Origin: Brienomyrus brachyistius | Lineage: Eukaryota > Chordata > Actinopteri > Osteoglossiformes > Mormyridae | Direction of reading: 5' to 3' | NCBI RefSeq assembly: GCF_023856365.1 | Contig: NC_064541.1 | Location: 25,522,214 to 25,586,213, forward strand | Length of the DNA stretch: 64,000 nt | Shown here: positions 29,801 to 41,800 of the stretch, piece after piece | How positions within the stretch are numbered: position 1 is the stretch's first letter | How the letters are laid out: each line of letters starts with the position of its first letter | Position numbers and translations under genes: made by a program | The notes under the pieces: generated by a model | Told to the model about the DNA's origin: nothing | The model's input: the letters and a program-made list of their open reading frames with translations, nothing else | The model's database searches: none

Positions 29801-32800
29801 GGGTCAAAGGTCAGGATCAGCCAGTATCTCGCACCCTAGGAGAAGTTGTAGTTAATGGCCTTGCTCAATGGTGTAGTGATTATTCAGATGGCAGGATTCA
29901 AACCCACAAACTTCCAGACATGGGCACAGATCCATAAACCACTGAGCCACACACCCCTAGCTTACAGTCACCATTACCCATGATGCCTCCGAAAATGCCA
30001 TGTTTACAAGCACTTCCAAAGTGCTTAGAAAGACAAGCAGCGCCACAGCGGAAACTATGTATGAAACAAGCTGGGAGATTCTAGATGACAGAAGCGTGAA
30101 ACACAGAGAGAACCAGTAATTGCCTGGATCTAATCCAGCAGATTGTGATAAACATACGGCTATATACAAGCAAGTGGAGGAGCGGAGGGCGTGTACCGGA
30201 CACTGGCACTCCACAGTTCTTCCTGGATGCCAGAAACCCCTCTGGATTCCCTCTAAATGGGGGTTTGCTTTGGTCCACCATAATGAAACCACCCTTCCAG
30301 CCAGTTTTCTTGACCCTCCCCTCCCTGTCAACACATGGCAGCGTGTTGTTCTAATTCCAGCCTCTAGAGTGAGCAGTGTGGCTGTTAGGGGCAGCAGAGC
30401 TGCAGGAGTGGAGCAGCTGTTAACAGTAACGCTGCCAAGAGCCGCTTCAGACAGCGGCCTACCTGACGGTTCTTGTTCCGACTGCAGGATGGGGATCTGG
30501 ACTGTAAGCTGGAAGAGCTCCGGCAGACAGGGGCGAGGCTGCCTGAGAGCCAGGTCGCAGAGTGGCTCGTTCAGCTGCTGCTGGGCGTTCACTACATGCA
30601 CCAGAGGTGGGTGCGTCTTTGGCTAAACAGAAACCTGTTCAAAGATTCCACAATTATCGGGGCAGAAAAACCAGGGTCATTTCCTGTACTATACCTTAAT
30701 GGGTTCCCCTAGGAACCTTTGCTGTGTCAACATAGGTTCCAGATATACTGTACATCAGTGTTGGCTACTTCATCGAGCTAATCCCATTTAGACCAGAGAC
30801 CCAAAGTCTGCTCTGGGCTGTCGGTGACATACGGTACCTTTTAATTACCCTTTGACTGTGCTCTGTAATGAAAGCTTTGTTAAAGACAGGGCTCACGCCA
30901 AAAGTGTCCCCCTGAGGGGCAGCGACAGCAATAAACAAACGACCCGTTTTGCAGGATGGGCCCATTCCAGGTGTTATATTCAAATGCCCCATTTATTTAG
31001 CCAGGATAAAAAAAGAAACAGCGGATTGCAGATGATTAAACCAACACAGACTATCCATCTTCCTTTTGTATCCCAGGAAAATCCTTCACAGGGATCTCAA
31101 GGCCAAAAACATTTTTCTAAAGAAGAACATTGTTAAAATAGGTAAGTAGATCCCTAGGGATCCAGCGGGAATGGGTCTTTATACACAAGATAGGGGGTGT
31201 CCCACGGGTAATCCATTACCACAGTTACTCATCTGTCCATGTCAACAAGGTTTGTACACTTACATTTCCTTGCCTAATTTTTATTGTGTAGTTTTTTTTA
31301 CTGTAAAAGTGTATAAATATGCATCTCAGTGAACCAGTAAAATGTGTTTAATGTATCTGCGCATCTTCACCTGTGACCACATCTGCTGGTCAGGTGACTT
31401 CGGAGTTTCCCGCCTCCTCAATGGGTCATGTGACCTGGCCACCACCTTCACCGGCACGCCATTCTACATGAGTCCAGAGGTGCTCAGCCATCAGGGTTAC
31501 AACTCCAAATCAGACATCTGGTAAGCATGTGTTTGGTGGGGGTGTAGTGGTAAAGGAAATTGGCACAGGACTGGAAGACAGTAGGTGCCAACCCTCAAAG
31601 CAGCCCTCAAGGAAGGTACATTCAGTTATTTATCACGTATGCTTGTATTTTGGGAGCTGGGAGTCAACGGGAACCAGATCAGTTGCCATAAGGTTTCTCA
31701 AAATCTGTTTCTGTGTGAAGTCAGGAAGTTTCCTTAATGTATCCATCGTGCTACACATTAAGGCCGTGGATGAGGAAAAGGACAAAGAGGAGATTGGTGC
31801 TCTGTCCGGACACTTGCTCCTTCAGCATCAAAGTCAGCATGTGGATGATGGGTGATCAGGGTGGGCCTAGCGCATGTGCTGCTGGCTGGAATGGTGAAGA
31901 CAGGGCCTGGACATGAACCTGGACCTGGTGCTGCACCATGTTTGCAAGCAAGTTCTCCAAGAGAAGATAAGACAAAATGAACATGTGATGTAGGAGCACT
32001 TTGGAGTGGCAGTGAAGGGACCCTCAGAGCCGTCCGGAAGGTTCCGGTTTTGACAGGAAATGTAGACACTTCCTACTAAGGGTTCTTCTGGCTCCCCTGA
32101 GCACTTCAGCAGCTTCATATCAATTAAGGATTCTGACGTGAAACCCGCAGCTCGTCGATGCAATCTGGCCTGGGGTCTCGCTTACCTGCACGCTGGCCTG
32201 GGGTCTCTCTTAGCTGAACGCTGGCCTGGGGTCTCTCTTAGCTGAACGCTGGCCTGGGGTCTCGCTTAGCTGCACGCTGGCCTGGGGTCTCGCTTAGCTG
32301 CACACTGGCCTGGGGTCTCGCTTTGCTGCACGCTGGCCTGGGGTCTCGCTTAGCTGCACGCTGGCCTGGGGTCTCGCTTAGCAGGCCTTCCTGCTCCGCA
32401 GAGATGCCATCGATAATAGAGGTCAGCAGTGACTGCCTGGGACCTGCAGCCGCATGCTGGTATTTACAGCAACCCAGAGCGGGTGTGCAGTGTGTCTCCG
32501 TGGGGATCTTGGTCGGGGGCCGACCCAAATGAATTCCCATCAGGTCCCCTTACTCTTCCCATCAGGTCCCCACTCAAGTGCCTTTGAGTGCCATGTGACC
32601 GGCTGTTCCTGATTGTGGAAGTGTGGACGCCTCCCCAATGAGCCCTTTATGTCTCACCGACCCTGAGCATGGCACCGCAAACCTGGATCATCAGATCCAA
32701 CTTTCCTTTACACTGTTACAATTATTTTCCTTTTTTTCAATTCAATAAAGCTAAATGCTTTATTTTAGTGATAATTAAATTTTATTATTATGAATGTAGC

Positions 32801-35800
32801 CCAGTTCATTAGGCCAGTGTTTCCCCACCGAGTCCTCAGGCAACTCCGGACAGTCCATGTTTTTGCTTCTTCTCAGCTCCTAGCGCACCTGTACCAGGTA
32901 TTCGGTGTTCCTGATTGGCTGTGAGCTGGGAGGGAGCAAAAACGTGGACTGCCCGGGGTTCCCCGAGGACTGGGTTGGGAAACACTGCATTAGGCTACTG
33001 ACACTCAAATGATCTGGTCAGGTGACTTACAGCCAAAAATGATCACAGTGCTGGGGAAGTTAGTGAAGTCCAGCTCCGTTCACAGCTTTGCTGCACAACT
33101 TGGGGATTACGCTGACAAGAGGTCAGAGGCTGCGTGTTTACATAGGCTGGCCATCTCTCTGCCGTGTGGCCACAGGCGTTGCCAACATCCCATAATGACC
33201 AGCTGTCCCTGTGATCATTAACTAGGGAACCTGATTATCAATCTGTTGTTTCTGGGTACGATGCGACTGGAACCCGCAGAATCGAATGTAATTTGAGCTT
33301 CTGTGTATTCACCGTGCTGTTAGATCTGCTTTAGGAGTGAAGGCTTGCTTTGATTTCACATGTTTCTGAAGGGGGCGCTGCAGCCTCCTTGCACATCCAA
33401 GACCGCTACGGCTGCCCAATGGACAGTATTGCTGTCTGACTTCCCGTGTCTCATTCCAAACGGCTCCAGTAGCTCGTGCCGCCAGCCTCACTTGTCTGAT
33501 ACCGTATCCTTGCTCTTTGTCTTTGTCAAGGTTACCTGTATGGAGATATTTTTAGCACCATGGTGCAGAAAATCTGTATTGTGACAGTGTGCATGAGTCG
33601 AGTGGCCAGATTGGAGCACCTCTCCATATCTCTGATGGTCTGAGGATCCTTTGATGCATTGCAAAAGCCTCAGATAAACCTGTCGTACTTATCGGAATAA
33701 TCTTTTACTCAGTTCTAATTATATGACTTATATTTACGGAAGTTCTTTGTTCAAGGGTTTGGTAACTGGATAAAATGCATATCCTCTACAAATATTTTTG
33801 GGAATGGTCAAACACGAGAATTTATGGGTAATCCATTCCAGAGAGTGTGTTTAAAATATTGACATACAGGGAGGGTGTTTGAGACCCCAGAACTTTCAAA
33901 ATGACCGTCTGGCCTGTGTGAGATTTGCCCTATGACATGGGCGCCTCCTGATGATGTCATATTCAGGTCCCTGGGTTGCCTCCTATACGAGATGTGCAGC
34001 CTGGAGCGAGCCTTTAAGGGCCACAGCTTTCTGTCTGTGGTGATGAAGATCTTGGAGGGTCCTGTCCCACCCCTCCCCCAGAGCTACTCCAAAGAGCTCG
34101 GTGCCATTCTGGAGGGGTAAGTTTCAACCCCCCCACACTAGGAGTTACCTGTCATGTCTTCTGTGTGATAGCATGAAAGGCAGACTAAAGGCAGTTTGGC
34201 TGCGACACAATGTATATAGCATACAGACAGGGACAAGAGCTTCACTTACCATCAGGCTGAGTGTTAGATTCCCTGTTATAAGCGATTTTGAAGGGGGTGT
34301 GATTGTTGGTGCCAGATACAGTAGTTCCAACAACTTAAAAACCGCCACCCTCTGGGATCTTCACACAGTGCTGTGTGCAGAGTTCATCGAGAACGATGCA
34401 GTAAACAAAAAACATGCAGTCAGCCGCAGACACCTTGCTAATGAGAGAGGTCAGTAGGGATTGGCCAGTCTCGTTAAAGCTAACAGGAAAACTATATAAG
34501 TGCGATAATAACAGCTGCAAGGTGGTGTGCCAAATGACGTCCCTGAGCCGGACGTGTGTCTACCCTCGCAGCAGTTCTGATGGCAAAAGTGGGTCGCCAT
34601 TGGTTTTTATTTTTATTTGATTTATATTTACATAAACATATGTCAAACAGATCAGCACAACATACTGCTGAAATTTCAATTAATTAAATAAATCCAAATT
34701 ACTCCAGCAGTATATTTGTGTGGAAAGAGTCGAATTCCAGCATGGATGATCTGGTTTTGAAAGAAAAATCTGGAACATATACTGTAGTGTTAGGAGGCTT
34801 TCCGTATCCATGGCAACGCTGGTACCATAGCGAGTAGTGAACATGATGGGACTGCCTCCCCTGTGTCTGCCCAGGATGCTCAGCAAGGACCCGGCGGTGA
34901 GGCCGTCTGCAGCTGACCTTCTGAAGATGAGCTTCATCGAGGAGAACATGCAGGTGGGCTCTGGTCAACCATGTTGTAGTCAAGCATCAGTAGTTTGAGT
35001 TTATCGCCATCTGCAAGTCCAGTTCCTTAATTTGCAGATCCACTCCTGCCACATATGGAACAGACAGCGTAGGATCAGACTCTAAAAGTGTTTGTGCCAT
35101 TGAAAAGCCTGGTTCTGGCCACATGGAGCAGATACATATCCATCAGCAATACATACACCTTCCTAGGACATGTGAGCATGGGCCTGTTTCACAAAGCAGG
35201 ATTTCTTGTTTAGCTGGATAACTTGTTGGATTTATGGTAGCCTGGGCTAAATGTAGAGAACAAAGAAAAAGTCCATCCAGTTCAGACTACCTTAAATCCA
35301 ACACGTTATCCTGCTAAACAATAAATCCTACTTCATGGAATACCCCCGCTGCTTACTTCATGGAATACCCCCGTTCCTTCCGTCCAGAGTGCCCTCATGC
35401 CTTTCTGTGCAAGTCTCTCGTGTCCTGGGGTTCATCCTTAACTGTACAAACTGTTATCTCTACTTCACTCCACTGTGAGCGTCACCATGTACTGACGCCA
35501 TCTACTGGTCTATAAAGAAGGACCCTAACAGAGCATAAGCAGCAGGAACAAGGTAGTCTGTGATGCCGGAGGAGATGTAAACAAACACTTACATGTCCTT
35601 GGATGCGGGTGTTGCGTGTTTCTCTCCTCTCTGCAGAGTATAAGACTCAAGATCTACAGCAAGGCGCAGAAATGCGAGAGACACGCTGGCGTCATGTGAG
35701 TACCCCTCCCCCGCACCCCCGCACCCCCGCACCTTCAGCTGGTGCATCATGTGACAAGAGGAAGCTGGCTGTCAGCAGGGACTAAAAGTAACCGACGGCA

Positions 35801-38800
35801 GGCCATATGCCACGGCTGCGTGTGGCAAAAGGGCTGACCAGGAGGCCCCGGTGCGCGCCGCCTCTTAATTAACATGCTGCTCACTCTGCATGACCCTGCA
35901 GCCAGGCTCCAGTCCTCCTCAGCCCTAACGCGCCGCATGGCCGGCATGCAAATCACAGTGTGGCTGGGGACGAATCAAAATAGCACAAATCGGATTATCG
36001 CAAGTTGGTTTGCCTGTGGAGTGATGTCCCTCTGAAAGAATGCATTTTCTGCTCTTTTCATATTTGTATGATTGTGTGTATAACACACGTTTGGGCAGTA
36101 ATCACATTCAGTATTAGAAAGGTGTCTTGAATATTATGTCTTGAATATTATTATTATTATTATTGTTATTATTATTATTAGTTTTTCTTCACTGGTATGT
36201 AACAGTCTTCATGACTGTACCTTCTGTCTGTGTGTTGCCAGTTTATTTTTAGGTTTATTTAACATTGTTTGTAGCCATAGAGTTCAATGGCATCTCCTAC
36301 ATACGACAGTAACGTTTGAGTCTCAACCCCCCAAATCCTGTGGTGGCTCCCTGTCTTGTCTGATGCTCCTCCACCCCATCTCACTCCCCTAGGCAGAAGA
36401 CAGTTCCTTTGGGGCACTCAGACGTACAGAAGATGACCCCCCGTGAGAGGATGAGGCTGAAGAAGCTACAAGCTGCTGATGAGGAGGCCAACAGGTTTAA
36501 GTATGTGGGGATATGCCAAGGGACGGGGGGGGATGACATCAATGGCGATGAAACACACTCACCGCAGCAGGATTGGGCAGTTAGAATCAGTGTGGCCACA
36601 GGCTGTGCTTTTATCTGGGAGCTCCCAGCATGCTGAGTGTGACATGAAGAGCGCCACCTTGTGGGCTCCAGGTCTTACTTAATTTTGTTCCTCATATCGG
36701 GCGCCCATTAAACTCCGCTGCAGAGCTCTGCTGGACAGACAGAGAGAGTACAGGTCACACCCTGTCTGTAAAATAAATGTTCATCAGCATCTTCTGACAC
36801 AACAGACATCTGGCAGAGGAGAAGTACGAGGAAAACTGTCGACGCATGCAGGAACTGCGGTGTCTGCATTTCCAGAAAGTCAGCGTGGATGTACTGAATG
36901 TAAGATTATTATCATTAGTTTTTGGATATATGCTTACTCAACTTTTGGATATATACTTAATATGTCCTATTTACCCTAGTTCAGTACTAACTATACTCTC
37001 AAATGCTCCACAGGAGCATTCTCTAACTGAGTACTAACTGTACTCCCAGATGCTCCACAGGAGCATTCTCTAACTGAGTACTAACTGTACTCCCAGATGC
37101 TCCACAGGAGCATTCTCTAACTGAGTACTAACTGTACTCCCAAGTGCTCCACAGGAGCATTCTCTAACTGAGTACTAACTGTACTCCCAGATGCTCCACA
37201 GGAGCATTCTCTAACTGAGTACTAACTGTACTCCCAAGTGCTCCACAGGAGCATTCTCTAACTGAGTACTAACTGTACTCCCAGATGCTCCACAGGAGCA
37301 TTCTCTAACTGAGTACTAACTGTACTCCCAGATGCTCCACAGGAGCATTCTCTAACTGAGTACTAACTGTACTCCCAAGTGCTCCACAGGAGCATTCTCT
37401 AACTGAGTACTAACTGAACTCCCAGATGCTTCACAGGAGCATTCTCTAACTGAGTACTAACTACACTCTCAAGTGCTCCACAGGAGCATTCTCTAACTGG
37501 GTACTAACTACACTCCCAAGTGCTCCACAGGAGCATTCTCTAACTGAGTACTAACTACACTCCCAAGTGCTCCACAGGAACATTCCTTAGCCAAGTATTA
37601 AATACATCTCCATTTGCTTTTTGTGATTTACATGCCCTCCACAAAGCATATTTCCTGGACCTGGGCATATGTCAGTGTCTTTGTGTGTGGGTTTTGGCCC
37701 ACACTCCCCTGACTGATTCCAGCTGTAATTTTTCAGGAAAGTACAGAGGCAACTGGCTCCCATATCACTGGGTCACTGGGACAACTAGATGTGATGGGTG
37801 ACCAAGATCCAGGCGCTCTAAGGCTTTCACAACTGGAAGGCGATGGTGAGATGTGAGAGGTGTGCCTAGAGAGGGATGGAGAACTGGGGCGGGAACATCG
37901 ATACTTGGAGTCCAATGCCAGCGTGATTTCCAGGTGCTCTCCTGAAAATATCTATTTAATTGTTGAAATGACAGATGTAATGATAAAATGTCAATTTCTA
38001 GGATACCTTCATAGAGTAATGTAATGGGTGCAAACGGTTTTTTTAGTAACGCCATGCACACAGTGATAGCACTTGGCAATATAAAGGCACTTGCATTTTG
38101 CATGACAACTGGGAAGAGAGGGTGTAAAATGGTGGCAGACAAGTCCCATAATGCACTGGGGCCCAGGTCTTACTTGATTTTGTTCCTTATATCGGGCGCC
38201 CAGTAAACTCAGACAGAGAGTACAGGTCATGCCCTCGCTATAAAATAATTGTTCATCAGCATCTTCTGACACAACAGACATCTGGCAGAGGAGAAGCATG
38301 AGGAAAACTGGTTGAATGGGTTCAGTGACGGCATGTTGGCGTGGGCGCCGGTTGTGGGAGATGATGGTATCACACTGTGGCTGTAGTTTACAGTGGATCA
38401 CAGCACATGCTGGCTGTTTCAGATGCACTTGAAACCTTCCCATTGTCGCAGTCATGTGCTGAGAGTTAGTCACACCCAGGCTGATGAGAAACCAAAATAT
38501 ACCTTCAAAGGTCACCTTCAAAAAGGGTGTTTGATGCCACCAAGGCTGCCAGGTTATTTAGAGATCAAACTTCCTCCTAAAAATGATGAATAAGTTCAAA
38601 CTTCTTGGCTGGACACTAAGAGCTTAATGATACTAACATGTTATCCTTAATGATACTAACATATTATCCATTATGATACTAACATGTTATCCTTAATGAC
38701 ACTAACATGTTATCCTTAATGATATTAACATCTCATCCTGCTGTTATTTTGGAATAAAAATATCACACATAATTTAATGAAATTGCAATTTCAAAAACAA

Positions 38801-41800
38801 TATAAACTCTGTGCTCCAATCAAAGCCGGCTACTATATCAAAAAGCATCCCTACGCCATCCCTAAGGCATACCTACGCCATCCCTACGTTGTCCTTACAT
38901 CGTCCCTACGCCATCCCTACCTCATCCATATACCATCCCTACGTCGTCCCTACGCCATCCCTACGTCGTCCCTACATCATCCCTACGTCATCCCTACGCC
39001 ATCCCTAAGGCATCCCTACGCTATCCCTACATCATCCCTAAGACATCCCTACGCCATCCCTACATCATCCCTAAGACATCCCTACGCCATCCCTATGGCA
39101 TCCCTACGCCATCCCTTCGGCATCCCTATGCCATCCCTACACCATCCCTACATCATCCCTACGCCATCCCTAAGACATCCCTAAGGCATCCCTACGCCAT
39201 CCCTAAGGCATCCCTACGCCATCCCTACGCCATCCCTACGCCATCCCTAAAGCATCCCTACGGCATCCCTACGACATCCCTAAGGCATCCCTACGACATC
39301 CCTAAGGCATCCCTATGGCATGAATCCTTTAAAGCCAAACCCTAACCCTAAAGCATTCCTAAAGACCCGTTGCGGGCTGTATGGTATGCAAGGTGCCTTT
39401 TCTCTGAAAACTACAGCCTATATTTCCCACTGGATGTAGCTACAGTTCAGAAACTGCTATATATAGTCAAAAAGGAAAAATATAGGCACTAATACTAATG
39501 CTAATGTTTAAATGACACTTTAATGTGTCCAATGAACGCATACTTCCCATAGAAATCAGTTTCACTATTAGGGCTGCAGCTGATCTGCATATTCAAACCC
39601 GATTGCCTGTGTTATTATAATAAATCACGCATCAACTTAATGCTTTTTTATGGATAACTTGATGTACGGGATGTTGACTGGAAGGCAAATCAGCAAAGTT
39701 TTCAGTTTGGGCGTTAATGCCATTTCTGTCAGCGCTGTAACCCTATTGTTTTGCCTGCTGCTGAGAGCGATGGCATCGAAAACTCTGTTCTGGAAACTTC
39801 CCTCCAATCACAGTCAGAGCAGCTAAATGATTATTGATTGTCTTTTTGGGCCTGTAATCTTGTTACCACATTATACACCTACAACACACCCACTGAGTCC
39901 ATCTGCCCTGATCGCCTTGTGGCAAAATAATTGTAAGAAAATCTGCCTTTCTTATGGGCAGATGAATTGATTAATGGTGTGTTTTTGTTCTACATAACTG
40001 CATGCTCCATTAGTGTGGCAGTGTGGTAACTGGGCACTACATGAATGCCTGAGAAGTGATACGTCTGTGCACAGATGCTTAAATGACTATGTTTATTTGC
40101 AGGTGAATTCTGCAAATGCTTATGGTGGTAAGCGGTCCGTGTTTTCCGGTTAGCCTTCAGCATGTTGAGCTGAATACATGGTGTTGGACGTTTTATATTT
40201 GTTTATATATTTTTTTAATTTACAAAACTGCTTCATTGTAAATATGCATTCAGCCTTTCTTCACTTAAGACCCATGATTAAGAATGACGGCATTAATTAA
40301 CTAACACAGCCATCACTTTCCCATTTCCCGCGGCCATCTGCAAAACATTTTTCTCATTCATGAATTGATTTACTTCACATTTTAAATCAATTACAAACTG
40401 CATGTTCTGCACCCTTCTGCAGCGATGCTCAGTGCTCCCTGCTCCCCACTGCCAGATGAGCATCTCTGCTCCTCTCCCGAGCCAAAAGAAAAACACGCTG
40501 AATTATTCACTTCTGCCGCTATGCCTTGAATCCTTTAAAGCCAAACATGTGACTTCCACACAAAATGACCGGCAAGTGACCCGGGTTAAGCTCTGTATTC
40601 ATGACTGTGACATCACGGCCTCATCTTTAACTCTTGCGCCACCTGCATGACAGTTGGGAAAGTACAACAGGAGTGGGTAGTTTACTTATTCAGATCATTT
40701 TTCTTATTCAGTTCTGCTGGAGTTTGCCCTAGTGCTCAGTCAGCCTGAACAATGATCCTCCTCTTTTTATCTAAACTGACTGCCTTTCGCTCTCCATTAC
40801 GACCGATGTTGACGGCATTGTTATGCTCTCTCTCACTTCTCAACCTGAAGGTGCACCACTCATCCTCTGTGATGGATCACTTTGCATTTCTTCAGCGTTC
40901 ATTATATTTAACGAGTCTGTGCACACTTCATCATTTTAACTAGGTCTTTTTATAAATCTTTTTCTTTCCTCTGTTCTGCACCACCTGGTTTGGTGTACTC
41001 CAGCCAATTTATTATGGATGCCAGTGTCTCTGTCAGTTAGGTGCATTACAGAGAGTATTGGCACCGAAGCTTATCATCCTGAATTCTGCCTAGACTACCC
41101 ACCCCACCATTACAAGTATCAACCATTACACCCTTGACTTACCATGCACACACATGCACACACAGACACGTTTGGATTCATGTCTAGGAATTGTCCAGGA
41201 ACGACAATCTTAGACTTAAATCTTAAAGTCATAAAGATTTAAACTTCAGGCTATTTTAGTTTTTTGATTGCAGTCACAGATTCTTATAAAATTGAGGTTT
41301 ATATTGTGGGGACCTGAACAATGTCCCCACAGGCGAAAAAGTAACAGGTTTTACTTCATGGCTGGAACATTTGTGAGGACTTCTTGTAAATACCAACCTC
41401 CCCCCTCCCCCCCCCCCCCCCACCACACACACAGACACAGATCACCATCCTGGCTGCTGGTCATGGAGCCCCAGGCACAGACTGACCTTAACAAAGACCC
41501 ACCCTGATACGGATGACTGGACATGCAGACACATCCCACAGACTTTTCCTGAGTGTTTAATTGCCTTTCAGTGGCTCACATGGACCCTCCCCTGAAGATC
41601 ACCCTCGCAAGCTGGGCTTTTTTCAGATGCTACTGTATCAGCATTTTTTAAAAATTCAGTGACTAATATGCCGATCCCTCTTGCTCGCCTGGAGGGGGGG
41701 GCACACTCTCAAGGCCACAGGTTGGTATTGATACCGTTTAACACCTGCGCTCTCTTCACACTGATTTTGCTGACACTAGAAGCACATGCTAACGTTCAGT

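Larger units (their letters stand above)
25652..30487. other. NEK11 intron 2, no exon seen
   Basis: 4.8 kb. Holds an AC microsatellite (27007-27029) and two SINE-like fragments (28200-28400, 29790-29960). Nothing else recognised. Confidence 0.6.
31521..33966. other. NEK11 intron 5
   Basis: 2.4 kb with the 28-bp minisatellite and the hAT MITE. No other feature recognised. Confidence 0.6.

Noticed and set aside
36970..37590. CRISPR-like array
   Set aside because: Head-to-tail 47-bp units with no unique spacers, in a vertebrate intron.
38777..39184. 135-residue plus-strand open frame of HPYAIPTSSLR type
   Set aside because: Translation of the 10-bp repeat; no independent support.
39336..39355. 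Telomere-like accctaaccctaa
   Set aside because: Only two units, next to the catccctaag repeat from which it could arise by drift.
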